Below are positions 1 to 9,447 of a stretch of 64,000 bases of DNA, piece by piece (position 1 is the first letter of the stretch; every line of letters begins with the position of its first letter). Position numbers and translations under genes: made by a program. Below the pieces are notes generated by a model. The model did no database searches. It had not been told where the DNA came from and saw only the letters and a list, made by a program, of their open reading frames with translations. This DNA comes from Hydrogenimonas thermophila (GTDB taxonomy: Bacteria > Campylobacterota > Campylobacteria > Campylobacterales > Hydrogenimonadaceae): the NCBI RefSeq assembly GCF_900115615.1, contig NZ_FOXB01000004.1, positions 1-64,000 of the forward strand, read 5' to 3'.

Positions 1-254
1 ATATTGTGCAGTGTAGATTTTGAAGGCATTTTAACTTCATCTTTTTCGAAAATCTCTTTTAACACCGGATTATCTTTATTGTATATCATCCAGCCAAAAA
101 TCTCTTTAAATGTAGTATTCCCTTTTAATAGTGCAAATATCACCATAAATAGTACTTCTGCTAGGGGATACTCTACTTTTCCTATATCTACTCTATAGTC
201 TGGTATTGTCATTAGTGATTCAAGCAATGTTTTTGCCTTTGTGTATCGTTTCAT
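1..254 (-). CDS. ISAs1-family transposase, N-terminal part (cut by window edge)
   Basis: Reading the minus strand from an ATG at 254 gives an open frame that runs off the left edge. It begins MKRYTKAKTLLESLMTIPDY and continues with a motif of the form VEYPLAEVLFMVIFALLKGN. This matches the N-terminal domain of ISAs1/H-repeat transposases, where IPDxR is followed by a conserved PLxExL...LxG stretch. About 84 residues are visible of roughly 370 expected, so intactness and the DDE catalytic residues cannot be judged. The plus-strand frame at 4-198 is only its shadow. Family assignment is by motif recognition. No IS end was identified with confidence. Confidence 0.75.
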   Translation of the reverse strand, partial: MKRYTKAKTLLESLMTIPDYRVDIGKVEYPLAEVLFMVIFALLKGNTTFKEIFGWMIYNKDNPVLKEIFEKDEVKMPSKSTLHN

Positions 255-281
255 AGTTGACTCCTCGTTTTTGAGTCAACT
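255..281. repeat. 9-bp perfect inverted repeat touching the transposase start
   Basis: AGTTGACTC (255-263) and GAGTCAACT (273-281) are perfect inverted arms separated by 9 bases. The left arm directly abuts the transposase ATG. On the transposase strand the stem would occlude the start region, because GAGG lies in its loop side. It may limit translation from external transcripts, as is known for some IS elements, or be part of the IS end. Function is inferred. Confidence 0.5.
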
Positions 282-480
282 AAAGCAAAAACCTTTCCAA
301 AATTATACATTTAAGAATTATTTAAAATTTCATTGGATTTGGCTGTTCTTCCTGCAGTATAGTTGAATTATTCAGCAATTATAGAGGTGCTGTAAGATAC
401 AATATCATCTAAAATTTTAACGACATTAGGTTTTTTAGAGGTAACCTTTGTAATATATGTCGGTTTTTAAGGAGAGGTGA

Positions 481-1362
481 GTGATCATTAGTGTACCTGC
501 AACCAGTGCCAATCTAGGTCCAGGATTTGACTCTTTGGGACTTTCTTTGTCACTGCGAAATCGTGTTCACATTCAGCCCTCCAAATTTTTTAGTGTATCA
601 ATTAAGGGAGAAGGGGCAAATAATCCACGCCTAAAAGGCAATAATCTTTTTATTAATATTTTCAATGATCACTACACCCATTTGACAGGAAAACGAGGAG
701 TTTTTAGGTTTAGATTTTATAATCAAATACCATTGTCTCGTGGGCTAGGAAGCTCTTCAGCAGTAATCGTCAGTGCAATTGCATCTGCTTATAGTGCTGC
801 AGGAGTCAACATTAGCAGAAGAAAACTTTTAAATCTAGCTCTACATTATGAGCATCACCCAGACAATATTACTCCTGCAGTAATGGGTGGTTTTAATGTT
901 TCGGTTGTTGAAAATAATAAAGTTTACAGTCAAAGAAAGAGAATTCCAGGATATCTTAAGGCAGTTGTGGTCATTCCAGATAAACCAATCTCAACAGCTC
1001 ACTCACGAACAACTTTGCCAAGAAGTTATCGTAAAGATGATGCCATATATAATTTAAGTCACTCATCATTGTTAACAGCTTGTTTTTTTAATGAGTCTTG
1101 GGAGATGTTAAGAATAGCTGCACGTGATAAATTTCACCAAGTAGCTCGTATGAAAAATCTACCAGAACTGTTTGATGTGCAAAAGCTTGCGATTGAAAAC
1201 AATGTTTTAATGAGTACTCTTTCAGGTAGTGGATCAACCTTTTTCAATATGGTTTATAAAGAGGATGCCAAGCCTCTTTTGGAAAAATTTCAGGCACGTT
1301 TTCCCTCTTTTCGTTGTGCAATTTTCGATTTTGACAACGATGGGGTTCTGTTTAGAGATTAA
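481..1362 (+). CDS. thrB: Homoserine kinase
   Basis: This cytosolic enzyme phosphorylates L-homoserine to O-phosphohomoserine in threonine synthesis. The 293-residue length is normal for the GHMP-kinase family. Motif 1 is near the N-terminus ([18 protein letters not shown]), the ATP-binding loop is [15 protein letters not shown] near residue 90, and a C-terminal glycine-rich motif reads [10 protein letters not shown]. The start is a GTG at 481 preceded by AAGGAGAGGTGA, a strong ribosome-binding site. The 200 bp upstream hold only a possible -10 (TACAAT, 398-403). It heads the block thrB-ylxR-infB-rbfA-rimP, an order also known from Campylobacter. Confidence 0.95.
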   Translation: MIISVPATSANLGPGFDSLGLSLSLRNRVHIQPSKFFSVSIKGEGANNPRLKGNNLFINIFNDHYTHLTGKRGVFRFRFYNQIPLSRGLGSSSAVIVSAIASAYSAAGVNISRRKLLNLALHYEHHPDNITPAVMGGFNVSVVENNKVYSQRKRIPGYLKAVVVIPDKPISTAHSRTTLPRSYRKDDAIYNLSHSSLLTACFFNESWEMLRIAARDKFHQVARMKNLPELFDVQKLAIENNVLMSTLSGSGSTFFNMVYKEDAKPLLEKFQARFPSFRCAIFDFDNDGVLFRD

Positions 1363-1368
1363 TTTTGG

Positions 1369-1374
1369 TATAAT
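1369..1374 (+). promoter_or_regulatory. Candidate -10 box (TATAAT) for ylxR-infB
   Basis: GGTATAATTTCACG lies just after the thrB stop and has an exact TATAAT. Transcription would start near 1381, only a few bases before the ylxR ATG at 1384, so the transcript would be almost leaderless. No -35 is evident, as is common in this phylum. Unverified. Confidence 0.5.
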
Positions 1375-1383
1375 TTCACGATT

Positions 1384-1629
1384 ATGTCCGATCCGGTTAG
1401 AATGTGCATCCATTGCCGCGGCCGCTTCTTGCAGGCTCAGCTTATACGGCTACAGTGTCAAAACAATCAGATACAACCATATCAAGGGTATGGCAGGAGT
1501 TTTTATATCTGTCATAGCTGTATCAATGATAAAAAGCTTGCCAAACGGCTTGCAAAGCAGTGCAATAACAAAACATATCTAACAATCGAATTGGGCGAAC
1601 ATATTAAGGAGATGGTAGCGAATGGGTAA
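1384..1629 (+). CDS. YlxR/DUF448 family protein
   Basis: An 81-residue DUF448 (YlxR) protein, a small nucleic-acid-binding family almost always encoded beside nusA/infB. Visible family features are RMCIHCRGRF at the N-terminus, a second Cys pair (YICHSCIND), and LAKRLAKQ near the C-terminus. The four cysteines could bind metal, but this is not established. The ATG at 1384 has no ribosome-binding site and lies about 10 bp after a TATAAT. The reading frame overlaps infB by 8 bp, so the two are translationally linked. Its role in RNA binding or regulation is known only for homologues. Confidence 0.85.
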   Translation: MSDPVRMCIHCRGRFLQAQLIRLQCQNNQIQPYQGYGRSFYICHSCINDKKLAKRLAKQCNNKTYLTIELGEHIKEMVANG

Positions 1630-4333
1630 AGTAAGAATCCATGAAATAGCGGATGAACTGGGGATTAAAAGCAAAGAAGTTGTAGAGAAGGCCAGGGAGT
1701 TGGGACTGGATGTCAAAACAGCTTCAAGCGGTGTCTCTCCGGAAGATGCGCAGAATATTGTCAATTTTGTAATGACAGGAGAGCTTCCAGCATCAGCAGC
1801 TCCGAAAAAATCTCCGGCGCCCAAAAAGGAAGAGAGAAAAAAAGATTTGACCGATAAAAAATCTGTTAAAACTGAGAATATAAATAGAACTTCTGAAAGT
1901 ACTTCAAAAGCCGGAGTAAAAAAAGATAACGATAAAGTTAAAAAAAGCAAACCAGTCTCATCTAAATTTGATAAAAAATCAGAAACAAAAAGTGTAAATA
2001 AAGAGAGAAGTCAAGATTCAAAGCCAAAAGGTGATAAAAAATCTACACTTAAAGAGAAATCTTCAGAGTCTAGTTCAGAAAAGAGTGAAAAGAGAGAAAC
2101 ATTAGGACAAGCCTCTGCAAAACGAAGACGTGGAATTTTTATAGTTAAGAAAAAACGTCCTAAAGTAGAACCTATAACTGAAGCACCAGTTATCAAAAAG
2201 AGTGAAATTGGTAAAGAGAATCGTGTAATAGCTGCAGTTGATGAAACAATAGCTGCAAAAAAAGCTAAGAAAAAAGCAAAAAAAGCTACACCAGCTCCTA
2301 GCTCAAAAGAGACAGGTGTTAAGCTTAATCTTTTAGAAGACAGAGATATTGGCGGAGTAAGTGTAGATTACACTACTGAAGAGATTGTTTTACCAGATTT
2401 TAGTGAAGAGCTTCGCATTATGGAAGAACCAAAATCTCCATCGACATTAAAGCCTGAGCTTCCAAAACAAAAACAGCCTGTTGGTCGTCGTGGAGCACAA
2501 AACAAGGGAAAACGAAGCGTGAGCAGAACAGTGCCTAAGAAGCGTCAGAAAAAAGTTGAAAAAAATGAGTCAGCACCATCTATAGTAAAAATTCCTGAAG
2601 ACTGTCGTGTATATGAGTTTGCTGAAAAAGTAAACAGAACAACTGGAGAGGTAATCAAGATTCTCTTTGGTCTTGGTAAGATGGTTACTAAAAATGACTT
2701 CCTAGAAAAAGATGAGATAGAGATTCTTGCAGATGAGTTTGGTGTAGAAGTTGAAACTATTAATCCATTGGATGAGCTAGATTATGTATCAATATATGAT
2801 GCAGTTGAAGATGAATATTTAGAAGAGAGACCTCCTGTTATTACAATAATGGGTCACGTTGACCATGGTAAAACCTCTTTATTAGATAAAATTCGTGAAT
2901 CAAAAGTTGCTGAACGCGAAGCAGGTGGTATAACTCAGCATGTAGGTGCTTATCAAGTTGAAAAAGATGGAAAAAAGATAACATTTATAGATACACCTGG
3001 ACATGAAGCATTTACAGAGATGCGTGCTCGTGGTGCACAAGCTACGGATATTGTAATTATTGTTGTTGCCGCTGATGATGGTGTAAAGCCTCAGACAGTA
3101 GAAGCATTAAACCATGCAAAAGCTGCTGATGTTCCAATGATCATAGCTATTAACAAAATAGATAAACCTGATGCAAACCCTGATATGGTTAAATCACAGC
3201 TTGCAGAGCTTGGATATATGCCAGTTGATTGGGGTGGAGAGTATGAGTTTGTTGAAGTTTCAGCAAAATCAGGGCAGGGGATTGATGACTTGCTTGAAAC
3301 TATTATTCTTCAAGCAGAGATTATGGAACTTAAAGCAAATCCAAATAGACGTGCCAAAGCAATTGTTATTGAGAGTTCACTAGAAAAAGGTCGTGGACCA
3401 GTAGCAACTGTAATTCTTAAAAATGGTACATTACGTGTAGGTGACAATGTTATTTGCGGACGTACATTTGGACGTGTTAGAACAATATTAAATGACCTTG
3501 GAAAGCAGGTAAAAGAGCTTGGACCAAGTGATCCTGGAGTAGTTGTTGGTTTGGGAGAAGTTCCTGATGCTGGTGAGATAATGGTTGCTATGGATAGTGA
3601 CAAGCAGGTGCGTGAATTGGCTCAAAAACGAGCAGAGTATCTGCGTCAAAAAGAGTTAAGCAAGAGTACAAAAGTTACTCTTGATGAGCTTGGAAACCTC
3701 ATTGCTGAAGGTAAAATCAAGTCACTACCTGTCATTGTAAAAGCGGATGTTCAAGGATCTCTTGAAGCTATTAAAGGAAGTCTTGAAAAACTTAAGAATG
3801 AAGAAGTTAAGATAAACATTATCCACTCTGGAGTAGGCGGAATTACTGAAAGTGATGTTTCATTGGCAAATGCAGATGAAAATGCCATCATTTTAGGTTT
3901 CAATGTTCGTCCTACTGCTTCAATCAAACAGAAAGCAAAACAGCAAGGTGTTGAGATAAAAACATACTCGATCATTTATGATTTGATTGATGATGTAAAA
4001 GCACTTCTAAGCGGCTTGATGAGTCCGGTAATAAGCGAAGAGGGAATAGGACAAGCTGAAGTAAGAGAGACATTTACTGTAGCTAAAGTTGGAACTATTG
4101 CTGGATGTATTGTAACTGACGGTGTAATCAGAAGAAATGCAAAAGCAAGACTTATTCGTGACGGTGTTGTAATTTATGATACAAAAATAAGCTCATTGAA
4201 GAGATTTAAAGATGATGTCAAAGAGGTTGGTAAAGGTTATGAGTGCGGTATGATGCTTGAAAACTTCAATGACATTAAGGTTGGTGACGTAATAGAAGCT
4301 TATGAAGAGAAAGAGGAGAAAGCTACTTTATGA
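1622..4333 (+). CDS. infB: Translation initiation factor IF-2
   Basis: This GTPase places initiator tRNA on the 30S subunit. It has 903 residues. A short N-terminal IF2_N helix-turn region ([19 protein letters not shown]) is followed by a long Lys/Ser/Glu-rich linker to about residue 310, then a second IF2_N segment. The G domain has [13 protein letters not shown] near residue 411, DTPGHEAF near 457 and NKID near 510, followed by the beta-barrel and IF2 C-terminal domains. The linker is AT-rich and low complexity, as usual for IF-2. It overlaps ylxR by 8 bp and rbfA by 4 bp (ATGA), which fits a coupled operon. Confidence 0.98.
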   Translation: MGKVRIHEIADELGIKSKEVVEKARELGLDVKTASSGVSPEDAQNIVNFVMTGELPASAAPKKSPAPKKEERKKDLTDKKSVKTENINRTSESTSKAGVKKDNDKVKKSKPVSSKFDKKSETKSVNKERSQDSKPKGDKKSTLKEKSSESSSEKSEKRETLGQASAKRRRGIFIVKKKRPKVEPITEAPVIKKSEIGKENRVIAAVDETIAAKKAKKKAKKATPAPSSKETGVKLNLLEDRDIGGVSVDYTTEEIVLPDFSEELRIMEEPKSPSTLKPELPKQKQPVGRRGAQNKGKRSVSRTVPKKRQKKVEKNESAPSIVKIPEDCRVYEFAEKVNRTTGEVIKILFGLGKMVTKNDFLEKDEIEILADEFGVEVETINPLDELDYVSIYDAVEDEYLEERPPVITIMGHVDHGKTSLLDKIRESKVAEREAGGITQHVGAYQVEKDGKKITFIDTPGHEAFTEMRARGAQATDIVIIVVAADDGVKPQTVEALNHAKAADVPMIIAINKIDKPDANPDMVKSQLAELGYMPVDWGGEYEFVEVSAKSGQGIDDLLETIILQAEIMELKANPNRRAKAIVIESSLEKGRGPVATVILKNGTLRVGDNVICGRTFGRVRTILNDLGKQVKELGPSDPGVVVGLGEVPDAGEIMVAMDSDKQVRELAQKRAEYLRQKELSKSTKVTLDELGNLIAEGKIKSLPVIVKADVQGSLEAIKGSLEKLKNEEVKINIIHSGVGGITESDVSLANADENAIILGFNVRPTASIKQKAKQQGVEIKTYSIIYDLIDDVKALLSGLMSPVISEEGIGQAEVRETFTVAKVGTIAGCIVTDGVIRRNAKARLIRDGVVIYDTKISSLKRFKDDVKEVGKGYECGMMLENFNDIKVGDVIEAYEEKEEKATL

Positions 4334-4689
4334 CACCAGAAGAGATAAAGCGAAAAAGAGCCAACTCTATTCTGCGTGAACTGATTCCAGAGGCACTCTC
4401 TGGGCTTGCTGATGAACAGCTAAGAGGACTAACTGTAACTGAAGTTGTCTGTAGCAAGGGACGCAGTGATGCAGATGTATATTTAGACCCTACCGGAATT
4501 GATGAAGATGAACAGCGTGTTATTCTTAAAAAATTAAAAAAAGTAACTCGTGGTCTTGAGGCTTACTGCCTCAAAGCTGAGGGTTGGTACAAATCACCAA
4601 AATTTCACTTTAAATTTGATCAGGAGCTTGATCGTGTCAAGCGTATGGATGAGTTGTTTGCAAAAATAGAGAAAGAGTTAAACGGATGA
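4330..4689 (+). CDS. rbfA: Ribosome-binding factor A
   Basis: A 119-residue protein of the RbfA family, which helps mature the 5' end of 16S rRNA on the 30S subunit. The KH-like fold pattern is recognisable: RANSILRELIPEAL at the N-terminus, then LTVTEVVCSKGRSDADVYL, and a helical C-terminus ending RMDELFAKIEKEL. Its ATG overlaps the infB stop by 4 bp and its stop overlaps the rimP ATG by 4 bp. Position between infB and rimP agrees with the conserved operon. Confidence 0.92.
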   Translation: MTPEEIKRKRANSILRELIPEALSGLADEQLRGLTVTEVVCSKGRSDADVYLDPTGIDEDEQRVILKKLKKVTRGLEAYCLKAEGWYKSPKFHFKFDQELDRVKRMDELFAKIEKELNG

Positions 4690-5114
4690 GTGTAGAAACT
4701 GAAGTTAAAAAAGTTGTTGAGTCTCATGGCGCAGAACTTTATGATACAGAAGTAGCTAATGAAGATGGACATACAATATATCGTGTCTATATTTTAAAAG
4801 AGGGTGGAGTAGATCTTGACCTATGTGCTGACATAAGCAGAGATCTCTCTCCAATGCTTGATGTTTACCCTCCTGTCAGTGGACAATACTATCTTGAAGT
4901 AAGCTCTCCAGGAGTTGAGCGAACACTTAAAAAGCCTGAACATTTTGAAAAATCTGTTGGTGAAAAGGTTTATTTGAAATTGAGTTCTGGTGATAAGGTT
5001 AAAGGCAAACTTCTTGGTTTTGAAGATGGTGAAGTGATTCTTGAAACTTCTCATGGTAAAGAGCATTTTCCTCTAAATGAGGTTCGCAAAGCCCGTACCT
5101 ATTTTGAATGGTAG
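4686..5114 (+). CDS. rimP: Ribosome maturation factor RimP
   Basis: A 142-residue RimP family protein needed for 30S assembly. It has the N-terminal domain with YRVYILKEGGVDLDLCADIS and the signature YYLEVSSPGVERTLK, then a small C-terminal Sm-like domain. The gene is coupled to rbfA by a 4-bp overlap and overlaps ribD by 7 bp. The family signature and operon position leave little doubt. Confidence 0.95.
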   Translation: MSVETEVKKVVESHGAELYDTEVANEDGHTIYRVYILKEGGVDLDLCADISRDLSPMLDVYPPVSGQYYLEVSSPGVERTLKKPEHFEKSVGEKVYLKLSSGDKVKGKLLGFEDGEVILETSHGKEHFPLNEVRKARTYFEW

Positions 5115-6124
5115 CTTTAAACCACTCCTTTTTTATGCGCCTTGCAATTAGTGAGGCGTGGAAATATCAACTTCTTACATACCCTAATCCTGCAGTTGGT
5201 GCTGTTGTTGTTGGCTCTAATGGTGAATTGCTTGCTGTTAATGCACATCAAGAGGCTGGCAAAGCACATGCTGAAGTTTTAGCCATTCGAGATGCTTATG
5301 TTAAATCAAGCGGTGATTGTGAGCTTGCTAAATGTGATGATGCTCATATACTCCATAGTGAACTTGCCAAACGAGCAGGAACACTCTTCTTTCAATCAAC
5401 TATCTATGTTACTCTTGAACCTTGCAGTCATACAGGAAAAACACCTGCTTGTGCTGATTTAATCTCTAAACTTGGATTTAAACGGGTTGTAATTGGTGCT
5501 ATGGATCCAAATCCAAAAGCGGCAGGTGGTGCTGAGCGTTTAAAGCATAAAGGTATAGAGGTTATTACAGGCATTGAAAGAGAAGCGTGTGAAGTGCTAA
5601 TAGAGCCTTTTTTAAAGTGGCAAACAGAAAGATTTATTTTTTTAAAATTGGCTCAATCTATGAATGGTGTAATTGACGGTGGCATTATTAGCTGTGAAAG
5701 TTCAAGAGTCTGGGTACATAAAGTAAGAGATAAAATAGATCTTTTAGCAATTGGCGGAAATACAGTAAGAGTTGATCGCCCGATACTTGATAGTCGTCTA
5801 ATTAATGGTAAAGCACCTGATATTGCCATTTTAACTAGCAATCCAGATAGCATAGATAGAACAATCCCTCTTTTTAAAGTACCTAATAGAAAAGTAAATT
5901 TCATTAACTCTGTTTCCTCTTTGCCAAAAAGTGGTCTTGTGATGGTTGAAGGTGGTTCTGGGACACTTCAGGCATTACAAAATGAGATAGATTGGATGGT
6001 TCTTTTTATTACTCCGTTTGTTAAAGAGGGAAACTGTTATAATGGCATTAAAAATTTTGAGCTTTTGCATCAGACAAAGATTGATCGTGATGCAATGCTG
6101 TGGTTGAAGGTGAAAGATGAATAA
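5108..6124 (+). CDS. ribD: Bifunctional riboflavin deaminase/reductase RibD
   Basis: It carries out two early steps of riboflavin synthesis: deamination of the pyrimidine and NADPH-dependent reduction of the ribosyl chain. Residues 1 to about 150 are the zinc deaminase domain, with HAEVLA near residue 54 and EPCSHTGKTPAC near residue 110 carrying the zinc ligands. The C-terminal half is the reductase domain, with GGNTVRVDRPILDSRL and a VMVEGGSGTLQAL motif. The 338-residue length is close to normal. A spacer of about 20 residues between HAEV and the PCSH motif is slightly longer than in E. coli. It overlaps rimP and menG by a few bases. Confidence 0.93.
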   Translation: MVALNHSFFMRLAISEAWKYQLLTYPNPAVGAVVVGSNGELLAVNAHQEAGKAHAEVLAIRDAYVKSSGDCELAKCDDAHILHSELAKRAGTLFFQSTIYVTLEPCSHTGKTPACADLISKLGFKRVVIGAMDPNPKAAGGAERLKHKGIEVITGIEREACEVLIEPFLKWQTERFIFLKLAQSMNGVIDGGIISCESSRVWVHKVRDKIDLLAIGGNTVRVDRPILDSRLINGKAPDIAILTSNPDSIDRTIPLFKVPNRKVNFINSVSSLPKSGLVMVEGGSGTLQALQNEIDWMVLFITPFVKEGNCYNGIKNFELLHQTKIDRDAMLWLKVKDE

Positions 6125-6833
6125 AGATCAAAAGCAAGAGAAAATTGTCTCAATGTTTGATGAGATTGCATCAACATATGATATGACAAATCGAGTACTA
6201 AGTATGGGGATTGACAAATCCTGGAGAAAAAAAGGTTGTGATAAAACACTTGAATTACTTGAGCGTGACAAAGATTTGACAGTGCTTGATGTAGCCTGTG
6301 GTACAGGTGACATGTTGCAGTGGTGGAAAGATCGTGGCGAAGCAGCAGGTGTAACTTTTAAGCGTTTTATTGGTGTTGATCCATCAGAGGGAATGCTTGA
6401 AGTTGCTAAAGAGAAAGTTGATTACGCTGAATTTATTGTTGCCAAAGCTCAAGATATGCCTGTTGAAGAGAATACCGCAGATATTTTATCTATCAGTTAC
6501 GGTATTCGTAACGTTGTTGATCGTCAAGAAGCTATTAATGAGTTTTATAGGGTTTTAAAACCGGGTGGTATGGTTGTAATATTGGAGTTTACTAAACGAG
6601 ATAAAAGCGGACTTAAGGGTAAAATTGTAGATTTTTATATGCACAAAATTTTACCGACAATTGGCGGTTTAGTAAGTAGAAATTATGAAGCGTACCGCTA
6701 TCTTCCAGATTCAATAGAAGGATTTTTAACAACTGAGATGCTTCAACAAGAGCTTGAAAGTGCCGGCTTTACTATGCAATATACACAAGCTTTCTCAATG
6801 GGAATTTCAACTCTTTTAATTGCAAAAAAGTAG
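6117..6833 (+). CDS. menG: Demethylmenaquinone methyltransferase
   Basis: A 238-residue class I SAM-dependent methyltransferase of the UbiE/MenG family. It shows the N-terminal VSMFDEIASTYDMTNRVLS signature, SAM motif VLDVACGTGD near residue 58, and the conserved SISYGIRNVVDR and GGMVVILEF motifs. Campylobacterota use menaquinone-type quinones, so the substrate is taken as demethylmenaquinone. It overlaps ribD by 8 bp and is followed by xseA, in one transcription run. Confidence 0.92.
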   Translation: MNKDQKQEKIVSMFDEIASTYDMTNRVLSMGIDKSWRKKGCDKTLELLERDKDLTVLDVACGTGDMLQWWKDRGEAAGVTFKRFIGVDPSEGMLEVAKEKVDYAEFIVAKAQDMPVEENTADILSISYGIRNVVDRQEAINEFYRVLKPGGMVVILEFTKRDKSGLKGKIVDFYMHKILPTIGGLVSRNYEAYRYLPDSIEGFLTTEMLQQELESAGFTMQYTQAFSMGISTLLIAKK

Positions 6834-6843
6834 ATTTATTAAA

Positions 6844-8103
6844 ATGAATAGTACAGTAACTGTCTCTCAGCTTAATGAACAGATTAAGTCATTGCTTGAA
6901 TCTACCTTTATTCAGATTCGTGTAGAGGGTGAGATTTCACAAGTTACTTACCATACTAGCGGGCATATCTACTTTACTATAAAAGATGAAAAGAGTTCTC
7001 TTTCGTGTGTTATGTTCCGCTCCAATGCCAGGAATCTGCGTTTTCGCCTTGAAGCGGGTCAGCATGTAGTACTTAGCGGTGCTATTACTGTTTATGTCCC
7101 TCGCGGTAATTATCAAATGTTGGTACAGACTGCTGAGCCTTACGGAGTAGGCTCTCTTTCTATTGCTTTTGAACAACTAAAAAAACAGCTTCAAGCAGAA
7201 GGTCTTTTTTCACCTGAAAGAAAAAAACCTATTCCAAAAAGAGTACGACATATTGTTATTGTTACATCAAAAACAGGTGCAGCAATTCAAGATATGATTC
7301 GTGTAGCTACAAAGCGCTGGCCTCTTGTTAAAATTACACTTATTGATACATTAGTGCAGGGAGCTGAAGCTGCACAAGAGATTGCACGCCATATTGCTTA
7401 TGCAGATAGTTTAAAAGCAGATGTGATTATTGTTGGGCGTGGTGGCGGAAGTTTGGAGGATCTTTGGGCTTTTAATGAAGAGGTTGTAGCCCGTGCCATA
7501 TATGCTTGTAAAACACCTGTGGTTTCTGCTGTCGGTCATGAAGTAGATACAATGATCAGTGATTTTGTAGCCGATATGCGTGCTCCTACTCCAAGCGCTG
7601 CTATGGAGCAGATATTGCCGGACAAAATAGAAGTTCTTTATGCACTTGATGAGATGATGCAGCGAATAGAGAGCAGAATGCATCAAATTCTTAACCTTAA
7701 ACTTCAGCAACTTCAAAGTATGCAAACTCAGCTGGAACAGAATGCCATAAGCAAAAAAATTGATATGCAACTGCAAATAATCAATCAGCTTAAAATACAG
7801 CTTAAACAGCAAATGTCTCGCTTTTTAAATCAAAAAAGTGAAACACTTTTACCAATAAAAGAGCAGATTAAATATATTCAAAATAGGGTTTTGGAACATA
7901 AAAATAGTCAATTAAGCTCACTTACTTCTCAGTTGTCATCTCTTGATCCAAAGCTAAAAGTTCGTCCAGGGTTTGTTCAGCTTGTTAAAAATGGAGAGGT
8001 TGTAGGGTTAAAAAGGCTTAAAAGTGGGGATCAAGTATACCTTCAAGATACAAAGTTTATTGCTCAGGCAACTATAGATTCTATTGAAACAATAGATGGT
8101 TGA
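6844..8103 (+). CDS. xseA: Exodeoxyribonuclease VII large subunit
   Basis: This is the catalytic subunit of the single-strand exonuclease VII. The N-terminal OB-fold reads IRVEGEISQVTYHTSGHIYF. The central catalytic region contains the conserved VGRGGGSLEDLWAFNEE and VGHEVDTMISDFVADMRAPTP. A long coiled-coil region follows, and a beta tail begins RPGFVQLVKNGE. I prefer the ATG at 6844 (MNSTVTVSQLN) over an upstream in-frame start at 6820, because family members begin at this point and 6820 lies inside menG. No strong ribosome-binding site is visible. The small subunit xseB is not in this window. Confidence 0.95.
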   Translation: MNSTVTVSQLNEQIKSLLESTFIQIRVEGEISQVTYHTSGHIYFTIKDEKSSLSCVMFRSNARNLRFRLEAGQHVVLSGAITVYVPRGNYQMLVQTAEPYGVGSLSIAFEQLKKQLQAEGLFSPERKKPIPKRVRHIVIVTSKTGAAIQDMIRVATKRWPLVKITLIDTLVQGAEAAQEIARHIAYADSLKADVIIVGRGGGSLEDLWAFNEEVVARAIYACKTPVVSAVGHEVDTMISDFVADMRAPTPSAAMEQILPDKIEVLYALDEMMQRIESRMHQILNLKLQQLQSMQTQLEQNAISKKIDMQLQIINQLKIQLKQQMSRFLNQKSETLLPIKEQIKYIQNRVLEHKNSQLSSLTSQLSSLDPKLKVRPGFVQLVKNGEVVGLKRLKSGDQVYLQDTKFIAQATIDSIETIDG

Positions 8104-8181
8104 TTCAGTAACACTTTTGTAAAATTTATAACTCTTTTAAAAAAAAATCTGTTTAAGTCAAACTTGTAATGTTGTTTATGG

Positions 8182-8187
8182 TATAGT
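8182..8187 (+). promoter_or_regulatory. Candidate -10 (TATAGT) for the RRM gene
   Basis: The 153-bp gap after xseA is AT-rich and contains GGTATAGTG, a near-consensus -10. It would give a leader of about 60 nt before the ATG at 8257. A separate promoter is plausible because the RRM gene is functionally unrelated to its neighbours. Weak evidence. Confidence 0.3.
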
Positions 8188-8256
8188 GTTTTATCTGTTT
8201 TATAAAGAATTTATAGTTCTTTGCAAACAGAAGAGTTTTTTTATTTGGAGAGTAGA

Positions 8257-8535
8257 ATGAATATCTACGTTGGAAATCTGTCTTACAGAATGAGTGATGG
8301 TGAACTTAGAGAAGTTTTTAGTGAGTTTGGCGAAGTAAGCAGCGCACGTATTATTAATGATAGAGAAACTGGTCGATCAAAAGGTTTTGGTTTTGTAGAA
8401 ATGCCAGATGATAATGCAGCGAATGAAGCAATAGAAGCACTCAATGGCAAAGAGGTAAGTGGACGAAATCTTCGTGTAAATGAAGCACGCCCTCGTGAAC
8501 CACGTCAGCCAAGAGGCGATTTTAACAGATATTAA
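8257..8535 (+). CDS. RRM-domain RNA-binding protein
   Basis: A 92-residue protein that is nearly all one RNA recognition motif. RNP2 reads IYVGNLSY at the N-terminus and RNP1 reads KGFGFVEM near residue 42. The C-terminus is Arg/Pro-rich (EARPREPRQPRGDF). Small single-RRM proteins of this kind occur in cyanobacteria and Campylobacterota and are often cold- or stress-linked. The ATG at 8257 follows TTGGAGAG and fits the family start, so the in-frame TTG at 8221 is not used. It ends 40 bp before the converging sppA, with a hairpin between. Confidence 0.88.
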   Translation: MNIYVGNLSYRMSDGELREVFSEFGEVSSARIINDRETGRSKGFGFVEMPDDNAANEAIEALNGKEVSGRNLRVNEARPREPRQPRGDFNRY

Positions 8536-8540
8536 TCTTT

Positions 8541-8562
8541 AGGTGAAGCAGGCGCTTCACCT
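8541..8562. terminator. Hairpin between convergent genes
   Basis: AGGTGAAGC (8541-8549) and GCTTCACCT (8554-8562) form a perfect 9-bp stem with a 4-base loop, midway between the RRM gene and the converging sppA. There is no clear U-run on either side. It may act as a bidirectional terminator or an RNA-stabilising hairpin. Confidence 0.55.
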
Positions 8563-8574
8563 GTCAATTCTAAA

Positions 8575-9447
8575 TTAATTGATAACCCATCCTTTAATCT
8601 GATTAACAAAAACTTTTGCCGAACTTTCAGCAAAGTTTTCTAAATATTGTTCAAATTTACTCTTCTCTTTCCATCTTGCTTCTTTTACTCCACTAAGTTT
8701 TTTTGTTAGTTCTTTAGCCTCTTTAATTGAGCCAATTTCATCAATCAATCCTACATCTTTTGCTTTTTTTGCAATAAATATTTTTGCATCAGCAAATTTG
8801 TCTGAATCTTTTGGATCAAGGTTGCGTGCTGTTGCTACATCTTTTACAAACATTTGGTAAATATCTAAAACATGCTCTTCTATAGCCTTTCGCTCTTGTG
8901 GTGTCCACTCTCTAAATGGTGTTCCAGTCTCTTTATATTTTCCGGCTTTAGCAACTTGAGGTTCAACTCCTATCTTTTTTAGTAAATTTTGAATGTTTAC
9001 TCCCTCCATTATTACACCAATAGAACCAATTGTTGCAGCTGGATTTGCAATGATTTTGTCAGACCAGATTGAAGCGTAGTAACTTCCGCTTGCCATTGTT
9101 CCTGCTGCATAAGCGACTACAGGTTTTTTACTTTTAAGCCGTTTTACTGCAAGCGCAATCTCCACAGATGGGGCAACTGCACCACCTGGAGAGTCTACAA
9201 GTAGTAAAACCCCTTTTATATTTTTATCATCTGCTAAATTATCAAGTTTTTTTACAACTTTTTGGGCACTCATTATTGGACCTGAAATATTTACAGTAGA
9301 TAAATTTGGTGCTTTAATAGACTTATCTTGGCTTGGAGCAAATATGAGTATTAAGATGAGTATAAAAAGAAGAGATTTGAAATAGTTTTGAATAAAACTC
9401 AGTGTAGCAGTAATTGGACTAAAAAGTTTTTTGAAAAAATTAAGCAT
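8575..9447 (-). CDS. sppA: Signal peptide peptidase SppA (S49)
   Basis: A membrane-anchored serine protease that degrades cleaved signal peptides. The 290-residue protein has one N-terminal membrane segment (LLFILILILIFAP, about residues 26-40) and an S49 protease domain. The nucleophile Ser is in the TMASGSYYAS motif and the general-base Lys is probably in the AKAGKYKETGTPFREW stretch. It is the short, single-domain form. Its start overlaps the amidohydrolase stop by 8 bp. The same pair is found in C. jejuni divergent from aroQ (Cj0067-Cj0068). Confidence 0.92.
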   Translation of the reverse strand: MLNFFKKLFSPITATLSFIQNYFKSLLFILILILIFAPSQDKSIKAPNLSTVNISGPIMSAQKVVKKLDNLADDKNIKGVLLLVDSPGGAVAPSVEIALAVKRLKSKKPVVAYAAGTMASGSYYASIWSDKIIANPAATIGSIGVIMEGVNIQNLLKKIGVEPQVAKAGKYKETGTPFREWTPQERKAIEEHVLDIYQMFVKDVATARNLDPKDSDKFADAKIFIAKKAKDVGLIDEIGSIKEAKELTKKLSGVKEARWKEKSKFEQYLENFAESSAKVFVNQIKGWVIN

